Below, one piece after another: positions 18,933 through 26,214 of a stretch of 64,000 nucleotides of DNA. The translations under genes and the position numbers were made by a program. Position 1 is the stretch's first letter. Each line of letters opens with the position of its first letter. The notes under the pieces were generated by a model. That model was not told where the DNA came from. It saw only the letters and a list, made by a program, of their open reading frames with translations, and did not search any database. This DNA is from Alphaproteobacteria bacterium (GTDB taxonomy: Bacteria; Pseudomonadota; Alphaproteobacteria; UBA6615): positions 1 through 64,000 of the forward strand of contig SHVS01000013.1 of the NCBI GenBank assembly GCA_009694135.1. Reading direction: 5' to 3'.

Positions 18933-18962
18933 AAACAAAACGGCGGCCGAGAGTGGCCGCCG
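18933..18962 (-). terminator. Rho-independent terminator of the cold-shock gene
   Basis: The sequence cggcggcc-(gagagt)-ggccgccg is a perfect 8-bp GC stem. Read on the minus strand it is followed directly by TTTTGTTT (complement of 18933-18940). This is a canonical intrinsic terminator about 45 bases past the stop codon of the csp gene. Confidence 0.75.
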
Positions 18963-19007
18963 AGGATTAATCCCAGGAGGAGACAGCTTCCCCAGGGAAG
19001 GACGGCG

Positions 19008-19211
19008 CTAGGCCGCCTTGATATTGACCGCCGCGGTCTTGCCGCGTTCGGTGGCAAGCTCGAAGTTTACCTTCTGTCCCTCGCGTAGAGTCTCAAGTCC
19101 GGCGCGTTCGACGGCGCTGATATGGACGAACACGTCCTTTGAGCCGTCGGCCGGCTGGATAAAGCCGAAGCCTTTGACCGGATTGAACCATTTGACCGTG
19201 CCAGTAGTCAC
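19008..19211 (-). CDS. CspA-family cold-shock protein
   Basis: Single cold-shock domain that binds single-stranded RNA/DNA as an RNA chaperone. It is 67 residues from a GTG start at 19211, preceded by gaggag. A longer ATG-started frame (21 more codons) exists but adds an Arg-rich stretch unknown in the family. The RNP1 motif KGFGFI and RNP2 motif VFVHIS are intact. It is a lone gene with its own terminator and a structured 5' region (see 19293-19319). Whether it is cold-induced or constitutive cannot be told from sequence. Confidence 0.92.
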   Translation of the reverse strand: MTTGTVKWFNPVKGFGFIQPADGSKDVFVHISAVERAGLETLREGQKVNFELATERGKTAAVNIKAA

Positions 19212-19292
19212 CTTGCCTCTCCTCGCAAAAAATTGGGCGACGCGCCCGCGCATGCGTGCGGGTGGGCGATCCAAGCCTGCGGAATGGAGTCA

Positions 19293-19319
19293 TCGCGAGG
19301 CCGCGTCACGGCCTCGCGA
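19293..19319. promoter_or_regulatory. Strong hairpin upstream of the csp gene
   Basis: The 11-bp arms tcgcgaggccg and cggcctcgcga are perfectly complementary around a 5-base loop. The element lies about 80 bases before the csp start and about 95 bases after the stop of the preceding minus-strand gene. It could be that gene's terminator or part of a structured csp leader. A second imperfect stem (cccgc...gcggg, about 19242-19262) lies closer to the csp start. Confidence 0.45.
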
Positions 19320-19412
19320 CGGGACCAGCCGAAGCGCTGGATGGTATCTATTCTTGGTTGGCTTGCTGCGCGAATCAAGTCATTTGGCGACTACCGCTCG
19401 GTCACATCTTTA

Positions 19413-19907
19413 TTAGCGTGTCCAGCTCACGCGCAGGAAGTACTCCTCGTCGGCATAGGTGAGGTCGAGTTCGCCCTTATGCGCGTGGTGGAGCGCATCG
19501 CCGATCCGGCGCGGCAAGTGGATATCGGTGGTCGTGATCTCGATCTCGTCCGGACGCTTAACGATCGCCAAGATCCGGTTGAGCGGATGATCGGATTTTT
19601 CCAGCGCCTCCTGATGGCGGGCGAGATTGAGCAGCTCGTCGCGGTGCGTCGCGAGGTCTTCCCCGCGCAACAGCACGATCCCGGCCGGAACCTTGTCCTT
19701 GATGCGCTGGCAGGCCGGGCAGAGGTGCGGCCTGGCATTGTCCGGACGATCCCCCCAATGCCAGCGGCCGGCCGTATGGACGGCGTTGCAGCCTGGGCAG
19801 ACCGTCGGGTCGGCGAGCTTGACGCGCGCCTGGTAGGGGTCGTTGCGCGCTTCGTGGAAATGCTTTTCGCGACGAGGGCTCGGCTTGGGCGGTACGGGCG
19901 ATTGCAT
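19413..19907 (-). CDS. BCAM0308-like zinc-ribbon protein of unknown function
   Basis: Soluble 164-residue protein, here started at MQSPVPP (ATG at 19907, with gaggat upstream). Two CxxC pairs, CPGC and CPAC, lie about 25 residues apart in the first half and should bind one zinc. The spacing and the segment DPTVCPGCNAVHTAGRW resemble a family annotated BCAM0308, sometimes compared to the zinc region of archaeal Nmd3. The rest is charged, with a likely alpha/beta domain. I do not know its function. Neighbours (csp downstream, divergent OsmC upstream) hint at a stress-related setting but prove nothing. Confidence 0.7.
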   Translation of the reverse strand: MQSPVPPKPSPRREKHFHEARNDPYQARVKLADPTVCPGCNAVHTAGRWHWGDRPDNARPHLCPACQRIKDKVPAGIVLLRGEDLATHRDELLNLARHQEALEKSDHPLNRILAIVKRPDEIEITTTDIHLPRRIGDALHHAHKGELDLTYADEEYFLRVSWTR

Positions 19908-20035
19908 TGAGCGATCCTCATGGCGTCCATGTCTACGGCTATGCAAGTAAGTCTAACGCGGACGGTCGAGAGTCGCTTTGACCTGTCGCAGTCGACGGCG
20001 GACCTTCGCGGTTGAACCTTCGGGAGACTAGGTAC

Positions 20036-20548
20036 ATGGATGCGAGCGATCTGCGCGGTTTGCGGGCCCCTCTCAAGGAGCGCTATCGGCAGAACCCGGC
20101 GACCGCGCTGGTCACGCTGTCCAGCCGGGGCAGGATCGACATGGCGCGCGTGGCCGTGGAGCTTGACCGCGCGCCCGGCCCGGCTTTCGCCGGCCTGCAT
20201 CCGGCGACGGGTGGCGACGGAACGATGCTCTGTTCGGGCGACATGTTGCTCGAAGCCCTCGCCGCTTGCGCCGGCGTGACACTGGCCGCCGTGGCGACGG
20301 CAATGGGCATCGGCTTGCGTGCAGGGGAAGTCGCAGCCGAGGGCGAGGTGGATTTCCGCGGCACGCTCGGTGTCGATAAGGAGGCGCGTGTCGGATTTGG
20401 GCCGCTGCGCGTCGCTTTCATACTCGATAGCGACGCCAGCGACGCACAGTTGGCGAAGCTTCTGACGCTGACCGAACGTTACTGCGTTGTCGGCCGGACT
20501 TTGTCGCAACCCGCTGGATTGTCGATGACTTTTCGCCGCCTGGGTTAA
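20036..20548 (+). CDS. OsmC/Ohr-family peroxidase-like protein
   Basis: Likely thiol-dependent reductase of organic hydroperoxides. It is 170 residues from the ATG at 20036. The two family cysteines are visible, one in LLEALAACAGVTL and one in ERYCVVGRTLS, in the right order and context. The N-terminal 30 residues precede the usual core. The stop codon overlaps the stop of the convergent small membrane gene by two bases. Whether it belongs to the OsmC or the YhfA-like subgroup is uncertain. Confidence 0.82.
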   Translation: MDASDLRGLRAPLKERYRQNPATALVTLSSRGRIDMARVAVELDRAPGPAFAGLHPATGGDGTMLCSGDMLLEALAACAGVTLAAVATAMGIGLRAGEVAAEGEVDFRGTLGVDKEARVGFGPLRVAFILDSDASDAQLAKLLTLTERYCVVGRTLSQPAGLSMTFRRLG

Positions 20549-20739
20549 CCGATGGCGCGGCTGAAGAAGTCGAGCACGAAGGCGAGCGGGTTGTCGGTGA
20601 TCGACAGCAGGCTCGCATAGAAGCCGGCCCCGACGCCGAAGCCGACCAGTCCGGCGCTCAGCCAACTGCGTGGGCCGATGAGGGTGCCGGCGATAAAACT
20701 CGCCAGCCCGACCGTACCGATCACGATTTGCGCCGTCAT
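20545..20739 (-). CDS. Small two-helix membrane protein, unknown
   Basis: A 64-residue product from the ATG at 20739, which has gaggttgg upstream; an ATG 10 codons earlier lacks a comparable site. Two hydrophobic, glycine-rich segments (about 3-25 and 29-50) suggest two membrane helices with a short loop, ending in FFSRAIG. No family recognised. It is probably real because of the ribosome site and neat fit with the convergent OsmC stop. Confidence 0.5.
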   Translation of the reverse strand: MTAQIVIGTVGLASFIAGTLIGPRSWLSAGLVGFGVGAGFYASLLSITDNPLAFVLDFFSRAIG

Positions 20740-20840
20740 TCCAACCTCACGGCGTCCATATTGCAGCAAACTCTAGCACAGGACGGACGCCGGGCAAGAC
20801 GATGTCCGCCGCCGCCAAAGTTCCGGCTCTACTAACAGCA

Positions 20841-20886
20841 TGTAAAGACAACCTTTACAGATGCTTAAGAGCTGACCTTTAAGGTC
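20841..20886. promoter_or_regulatory. Two perfect inverted repeats, possible operators
   Basis: The sequence tgtaaa-(gacaacc)-tttaca at 20841-20859 and the 13-base palindrome gaccttTaaggtc at 20874-20886 lie 50-100 bases before the start of the truncated ATPase gene. This is an AT-richer pocket in a GC-rich region. Their symmetry suggests binding of dimeric regulators. No regulator gene is adjacent. The remaining 20740-20840 holds nothing I recognise. Confidence 0.4.
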
Positions 20887-20937
20887 CGGAATCATGCGAG
20901 CAGATGAACTGTCGCGCGCATCTTTCCGGAGAGCGGA

Positions 20938-21441
20938 ATGTCCTCAGGCGAAAGCCAACCGACCGTCGTCGAGAAGCCGACGGCGCCCCTTGCGGTCGAG
21001 CAGACCGGCATCGGCTTCAATCTGCTCCTCAGGCTTTTGCTCAAGCTGATCTATGTGCGCGGGCTGGAGACGATCTCGCAGTTCTCCGCCGAACTCAAGC
21101 TGCACAATGCTGTCTGCCAAGAGCTGATCGACGCTGGGCGCGAGCGCAAGCTGATCGAGACCATGGGGCTCAAGGGCGGCAGCATAAACTCCGAGGTGCG
21201 TTTTTCGCTGACGGAACAGGGTCGCATCTGGGCGACCGAGGCGCAGCAGCAGTCGCAATATATTGGTCCGGCGCCAGTGTCGCTCGAGGATTACCACCGC
21301 CAGACCGAACGCCAGCGGCTCAAGAACGAACATATCGATCACGATAGTCTGCAAAGCGGGTTGTCCAAGCTCGTGGTGCCGGACACGCTGTTGCGCCGGC
21401 TTGGTCCGGCGATGAACTCGGCGCGCGCCTTGCTGCTCTAG
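20938..21441 (+). pseudogene. Truncated AAA-type ATPase: N-terminal domain only, cut before the P-loop
   Basis: The 167-residue frame begins with a winged-helix-like region (GIGFNLLLRLLLKLIYVRGLET) and contains the linker QYIGPAPVSLEDYHRQ. It ends with LVVPDTLLRRLGPAMNSARALLL followed by TAG. In full-length relatives that I recall, this last segment runs straight into the Walker A sequence YGPPGNGKT and about 270 more residues of ATPase. None of that follows in any frame here. The stop codon coincides with the end of the oppositely oriented anti-sigma remnant, which also looks cut. I read it as a 3'-deleted pseudogene. The family is inferred from memory of the pattern, not from a search. Confidence 0.65.
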
Positions 21442-21746
21442 CCGAGATAGGCGCCGCCACTGCCCAAAGCCACGGCCGCAACGCTGGCGGCGAGCGCCCA
21501 ACCGAGCGCCTGGCGCCGCGACACCCCGCTTTCGCCATGGCGGGCGATCGCCTCGATCATCTGCGCCGGCGGCGGCAGGTTGCGGCGCGCGCCGGCGCGC
21601 ACCAAGCCGACGACATAGGAGAGCCGCGCCAATTCGCGCCGCGCCGCCGGATCGCTCGCCAATAGGCGCTCGACCTAGCGCGCCTGGTCGCCGTCGAGTT
21701 CGCCGTCGAGATAGGCGTTGAGCAGCGATTCGTCCCAGCCGCTCAT
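21438..21746 (-). pseudogene. Anti-sigma factor gene with internal amber codon and missing 3' end
   Basis: It starts by ATGA overlap with the ECF sigma stop and encodes an anti-sigma-like opening, ESLLNAYLDGELDGDQAR. Codon 24 is TAG (21675-21677). The same frame then continues VERLLASDPAARRELARL..., typical of the zinc-less anti-sigma N-terminal domain, to a transmembrane segment (ALGWALAASVAAVALGSGG). It ends right after this at 21438. A periplasmic domain would be expected and is absent. The gene thus has two defects, a nonsense codon and a truncation shared with the convergent ATPase remnant. A TTG at 21662 could restart translation of the membrane-anchored part. Confidence 0.75.
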
Positions 21747-22300
21747 GCCGCGTCTCCCGGCGGCCGTTTTGTCGGCGGCGCGCCTTCGCTCGCGGGCGCG
21801 AGCTCGCCCGCGCCCTCGGGTGCGAATTCCTCGGCCAGCCGGCGGCGGGCGCGCGCGAGCCGGCTCATCAACGTGCCGATCGGGAGCTGCAAGATGTCTG
21901 CCGCCTCGCGGTAGCTGTAGCCCTCGGCGCACACCAGCAGCAGGGCTTCGCGTTGTCCGTCGGGCAGGGCGGCGACGGCCGTTTCCACCTGGCTGAGCAG
22001 AAGGCGGGCTTCGGCTTGCGGCACCTGTTCATTGGCCTGGGCGCCAAAGGCGCGCAGCGCATCGCCGGCGGTGCTGCGAACGCGTTCGCCGCGCCGGTTG
22101 TTGTGCCAGATCGAGCGCATGATGGTGTACATCCAGCTGTCGAGCCGAGTGCCCGCGGTCCATTGATGGGCGCGCGACAAAGCGCGCTCGCACGCCGCCT
22201 GGACCAAATCATAGGCGGCGTCCACCGAGCCGGTCAGCGCATAGCCGAAGCGCCGGAAGCGCGGCAGCAGGGCAACGAGGTCGATGCGGAACCGGTCCAC
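21743..22300 (-). CDS. ECF-type RNA polymerase sigma factor
   Basis: Alternative sigma factor, 185 residues, GTG start. Region 2 (about 10-75: FRRFGYALTGSVDAAYDLVQ...WMYTIMRSIWHNNRR) and region 4 (about 105-155: LPDGQREALLLVCAEGYSYREAADILQLPIGTLMSRL, a helix-turn-helix) are intact. A disordered Pro/Ala-rich tail follows. The cognate anti-sigma gene overlaps its stop codon but is broken, so this sigma factor may be unrestrained or controlled otherwise. No target promoter can be named from this window; the 168-base upstream gap holds no other gene. Confidence 0.9.
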   Translation of the reverse strand: MDRFRIDLVALLPRFRRFGYALTGSVDAAYDLVQAACERALSRAHQWTAGTRLDSWMYTIMRSIWHNNRRGERVRSTAGDALRAFGAQANEQVPQAEARLLLSQVETAVAALPDGQREALLLVCAEGYSYREAADILQLPIGTLMSRLARARRRLAEEFAPEGAGELAPASEGAPPTKRPPGDAA

Positions 22301-22468
22301 GTGGCGCGCTCCATCGCGCCTCAGCGGTATGCTGGCGCGCAGAGCATTGTCCCGCAGCGGGGCGTGCGACGCAATCCGCAGCGATTGCCTCGATTCAGCG
22401 CCCGATGATAAGTAACGCGCGGTCCACGGCGTCCTTGGGCGCCGGCGGGGCTTCCCGTTAACGAGGCA

Positions 22469-24337
22469 ATGCCGCCGGATGAGCGATTACCGGAAGCGCG
22501 AGGTCATCGCTTGAACGTGAGCGCGGCCGAAACAGTCGACCTGTCCCGCGACCATCCGCGCCCGCTGGGCGGCGGCCCCGACGAGGACGCGCGCGTGCTG
22601 TGGCGCGTGGCACGACTGTCCTTACGCTATCCTTGGCGCACCGGCATGGGGCTGGCGTCGGCGCTGGCCGCGGCGGGGTTTCAGGTGCTGGTGCCGCAGT
22701 ATTTCGGCCAGGCGGTCGATCACGCGCATCGCCTGCTCGGTGCGGACGGACGCGCCGAGGCGGAGTCGGCGCTGCTCATCACCGCGTTGATGCTGCTGGG
22801 CGCCAGCCTGGCGCGCGGGCTGTTCACCATGGCGCATAACTACCTGGGCGAAGATGTCGGCCAGAGAATCGGCTACGCGCTGCGCCTGCAGTATTACGAG
22901 AAGCTGCAGCGCTTGAGCTTCGCCTTCCACGACCGGGTGCATAGCGGCGATCTGATGACCCGCGGCATGCTCGATCTCGAAGGTGTGCGCATGTTCGTCA
23001 ACACCGTGCTGATGCGCGCGGCGCTGCTCGTGTTCCTGATTGGGCTGGGGGCGGCGTTGGTGCTGTCGAGCCATCTCCAACTCGGCCTCTTGAGTCTCTC
23101 CTATGCCCCGTTCGTCGCCTGGCGGACCTCGATCGTGCATCTCACCTTGCGCCGGAGCTGGCTGCTTTTGCAGGAAAAACTCTCGGTGGTCAGCCGCATC
23201 ATGGAGGAGAACATGGGCGGCGTGCGCGTGGTGCGCGCCTTCGCCGCCCAGCCGCATGAAATGGCCAAGTTCGACCAGGCGTCCGATGCCGCGCTGGCCT
23301 TGGCGAAGCGCCGCATCGGCTCGCGCGTGCGTGAGTCGACGGCGATGAGTCTGGCGTTCTATGGGGCGATGGGGCTGGTCTTATGGTTCGGCGGGCAGGC
23401 GGTGCTGGCGGGCGAGATCTCGATCGGCAAGCTGGCCGAGATCCTAGCGTTCATGACCATCCTGCAAACGCCGGTGCGGCAGATCGGGCTGTTGATCAAT
23501 GGCTCGTCGCGCGCCGCCACTTGTGGGGCGCGGCTGTTCGAGGTGCTCGACCTGCCGTCGGAGGTCGCCGACCGTCCAGGGGCCGCGGCGCTGCGGCCTG
23601 GCATCGGCGTGCTGCGTTTCGAAGATGTGAGCTTCACCTATCCGGGTCAGGCGCGGCCAGCGCTCGATGGCGTGAGCCTTGAGGTGCGTCCGGGGCATGC
23701 GCTCGGGATCGTCGGTCCGCCGGGGTCGGGCAAGTCGACCATCGCGCATCTGATCCCGCGCTTCTATGACCCGACCGCCGGGCGCATTACCCTCGATGGG
23801 CAGGATATAAAGTGGGTGACGCTCGCCTCCCTGCGGCATGCCGTTGGCGTGGTGCAGCAGGACGCATTCCTGTTCAAGGCGCCGATCGACGCCAATATCG
23901 CTTACGGTGATCCCTGGGCCGATCGCGCGCGCATCGCCGACGCCTCCGGCGCCGCCCAGCTGCATGACTTCGTTGCCCGCCTGCCGCATGGCTATGACAC
24001 GCTGGTCGGCGAACGCGGCGTGTCGCTGTCCGGCGGACAGCGCCAGCGGCTGACGATCGCGCGCACCGTGCTGCTCGCCCCGTCCGTCGTGGTGTTCGAC
24101 GATTCCACCGCCTCGGTCGATGCGGCGACCGAGAGCCGCATTCACGCCGCGATCAAGGCTTTGGCGAAAACCCGCGCCGTGGTGATCATTTCGCATCGGC
24201 TGGGCACGCTCATGCGCGCCGACGAGATCGTATTTCTCGATGGCGGGCGGATCGTCGAGCGCGGCAGCCATGCGGAACTCATGGCCGCCGGCGGGCGCTA
24301 TCAGGCGCTGTTCGATCTACAGGCGCACGGGCGATGA
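22469..24337 (+). CDS. ABC exporter half-transporter with degenerate Walker B (subunit A)
   Basis: Type IV ABC exporter half, 622 residues: six-helix membrane domain (about 50-350) then an ATPase domain (about 380-615). Walker A is GPPGSGKST at 416-424 and the signature is canonical LSGGQ at 520-524. Walker B reads VVVFDD, placing Asp545 where the catalytic Glu normally sits; the switch His576 is kept. Asp at this site marks the degenerate half of heterodimeric exporters such as BmrC/BmrD or TM287/288. Its stop overlaps the start of the second half-transporter by 4 bases. The substrate is unknown (drug or lipid export is common). Confidence 0.9.
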   Translation: MPPDERLPEARGHRLNVSAAETVDLSRDHPRPLGGGPDEDARVLWRVARLSLRYPWRTGMGLASALAAAGFQVLVPQYFGQAVDHAHRLLGADGRAEAESALLITALMLLGASLARGLFTMAHNYLGEDVGQRIGYALRLQYYEKLQRLSFAFHDRVHSGDLMTRGMLDLEGVRMFVNTVLMRAALLVFLIGLGAALVLSSHLQLGLLSLSYAPFVAWRTSIVHLTLRRSWLLLQEKLSVVSRIMEENMGGVRVVRAFAAQPHEMAKFDQASDAALALAKRRIGSRVRESTAMSLAFYGAMGLVLWFGGQAVLAGEISIGKLAEILAFMTILQTPVRQIGLLINGSSRAATCGARLFEVLDLPSEVADRPGAAALRPGIGVLRFEDVSFTYPGQARPALDGVSLEVRPGHALGIVGPPGSGKSTIAHLIPRFYDPTAGRITLDGQDIKWVTLASLRHAVGVVQQDAFLFKAPIDANIAYGDPWADRARIADASGAAQLHDFVARLPHGYDTLVGERGVSLSGGQRQRLTIARTVLLAPSVVVFDDSTASVDAATESRIHAAIKALAKTRAVVIISHRLGTLMRADEIVFLDGGRIVERGSHAELMAAGGRYQALFDLQAHGR

Positions 24338-26211
24338 ACGCTCCGTCCCACGGCGCTCCGCGCACGGGCCGGCCCCCGCGCGCCTCGCTCAGCGCGCTGA
24401 CCGAGCGCGAGGACGTCACCTATGGTCGCGCCTATGACCGGCGGGTGGTGCGCAGGCTTGCCGCGCATCTGGCGCCCTATCGTGGCAAGCTGCTGCTTGG
24501 GGTCGGCGCCGTGCTGCTGCACACAGTGACGCAGCTCGCCATCCCCTTGGTGATCAAGAACGCGATCGACCAGACACTCGCCGCCGGCACCGAATCCCTG
24601 GCCGCGACCATCGCCATCTTTGCCGCGATCATGCTGCTCAACGGCTCGGCGAGTTATGTTCAGGATTTGGTCGTCGGCCGTACGGCGGAAACGGTGCTAC
24701 GCGATTTGCGCCGCTCCATGTTCGCCCATTTGCAGCGCGTGCCGATGGCTTTTTTCGACAAGACCCAGGTCGGGCGGCTGATGTCGCGGCTGCAAGGCGA
24801 TGTCGGCGCGCTGCAGGAGTTTCTCGAAAACTCTGTCCTGTCGGTCGGCGAGCTGGTGCTGCTGTTCGGTATCGCCGGCGTTCTTTTGTGGCTCGACCTG
24901 TGGCTCGGACTGCTCACCCTGTCGGTGGTGCCGGCGCTGTTCCAGGTGCGGGTGCTGTGGCTGCCGGCGGCGCGGCGGGCTTTCCTGCGCTCGCGCGAAA
25001 GCAGCGCGATCGTCAATGGCGCCCTTGCGGAAAACATCAATGGCGTGCGCACGGTGCAGGCAATGCGCCGCGAGAGCGTCAACTTCGACCTGTTCGAGGA
25101 GCGCGCGCGCGAAAACCTGTCCGCGCAGCTGTGGTCGATCACGCTGGCACAGATCATCGTGCCGATCGTCGATGCGCTCACCGGCGTCGCCATGGCGATC
25201 GTGGTCGTGATCGGCGGAACCTTTGTGCTCGACGGCCGGATCGAACTCGGCGTCATGGTCGCATCGATGTTCTATGTGCAGCGGTTTTTCGACCCGATCC
25301 GCGCGCTGACTTCGCAATACAGCGTGATGCAACGGGCCATGGCCTCGGGCGAGCGCATCTTCGAGGTAATCGACGTGCCGGTGGCGATTGCCGACCGGCC
25401 GGGCGCGGTTGAGCTCGATGGCGCGGATGCATCGGTCACGCTAGAAGATGTGCGTTTCGGCTATGAGCCGGGGCTTCCGGTGTTGCACGGCGTGTCGATT
25501 GCCATCAAGCCAGGCGAGACAGTCGCGCTGGTCGGGCCGACGGGCTCGGGCAAGACCTCAATCGCCGCGCTTGTGCATGGTTTCTATGAAGCCTGTGCCG
25601 GTCGCGTGCGGGTCGGCGGGCGCGATGTGCGCGACGTCACGCAAGCATCGCTCGGCCGCATGGTCGGCATGGTGCCGCAGGAGCCGTTCCTGTTCACCGG
25701 CACGATCCTCGACAACATCGTCTACGCCCGGCCGGATGCGACCCGCGCGGAAGCGGAGGCGGCGGCGCAGGCGGTCGGCGCGCATGCGTTCATCGCGCGT
25801 TTGCCGCTCGGTTACGATACGCCGCTGGAACAGCGCGGGCTCAACCTCTCGCTCGGCCAGCGGCAGCTCTTGAGCTTCGCGCGCGCGCTGGTCGCCGACA
25901 CGCCCATCCTGGTGCTCGACGAGGCCACTGCAAGCATCGACAGCTTCACCGAACGGGCGATCCAGCAGGCGCTGGCGCGGCTTCTCAAGGGTCGCACCGG
26001 AATCGTCATCGCGCACCGCCTGGCGACCATCCGCAACGCCGATCGGATCATTGTGCTGCGCGACGGACATGTGGCCGAGACCGGAACGCATGACGAGCTG
26101 TTGCGCGCGGAAGGGCTCTACGCCGCGCTTTATGCGATGAACTTCGCGTCTTTCGACGATCTTCCGGAAGACGTTGCCAAGCGCGCGGTTTCCGCCCGCG
26201 CCGCGTCGTAG
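24334..26211 (+). CDS. ABC exporter half-transporter with canonical Walker B (subunit B)
   Basis: 625 residues with the same architecture as its partner: membrane domain (about 45-345) and ATPase domain (about 368-600). Walker A is GPTGSGKTS (401-409) and Walker B is ILVLDE with catalytic Glu530, but the signature is LSLGQ at 505-509 instead of LSGGQ. The altered signature would face the Asp545 site of subunit A. One composite ATP site is therefore degenerate and the other canonical, as expected for an obligate heterodimer. It ends 3 bases from the convergent gene at 26215. Confidence 0.9.
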   Translation: MNAPSHGAPRTGRPPRASLSALTEREDVTYGRAYDRRVVRRLAAHLAPYRGKLLLGVGAVLLHTVTQLAIPLVIKNAIDQTLAAGTESLAATIAIFAAIMLLNGSASYVQDLVVGRTAETVLRDLRRSMFAHLQRVPMAFFDKTQVGRLMSRLQGDVGALQEFLENSVLSVGELVLLFGIAGVLLWLDLWLGLLTLSVVPALFQVRVLWLPAARRAFLRSRESSAIVNGALAENINGVRTVQAMRRESVNFDLFEERARENLSAQLWSITLAQIIVPIVDALTGVAMAIVVVIGGTFVLDGRIELGVMVASMFYVQRFFDPIRALTSQYSVMQRAMASGERIFEVIDVPVAIADRPGAVELDGADASVTLEDVRFGYEPGLPVLHGVSIAIKPGETVALVGPTGSGKTSIAALVHGFYEACAGRVRVGGRDVRDVTQASLGRMVGMVPQEPFLFTGTILDNIVYARPDATRAEAEAAAQAVGAHAFIARLPLGYDTPLEQRGLNLSLGQRQLLSFARALVADTPILVLDEATASIDSFTERAIQQALARLLKGRTGIVIAHRLATIRNADRIIVLRDGHVAETGTHDELLRAEGLYAALYAMNFASFDDLPEDVAKRAVSARAAS

Positions 26212-26214
26212 AGC

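Noticed and set aside
19212-19274. Longer, ATG-started form of the cold-shock protein
   Set aside because: The 21 extra residues are Arg-rich and unlike any cold-shock domain; the GTG at 19211 has a good gaggag site and gives the normal 67-residue length.
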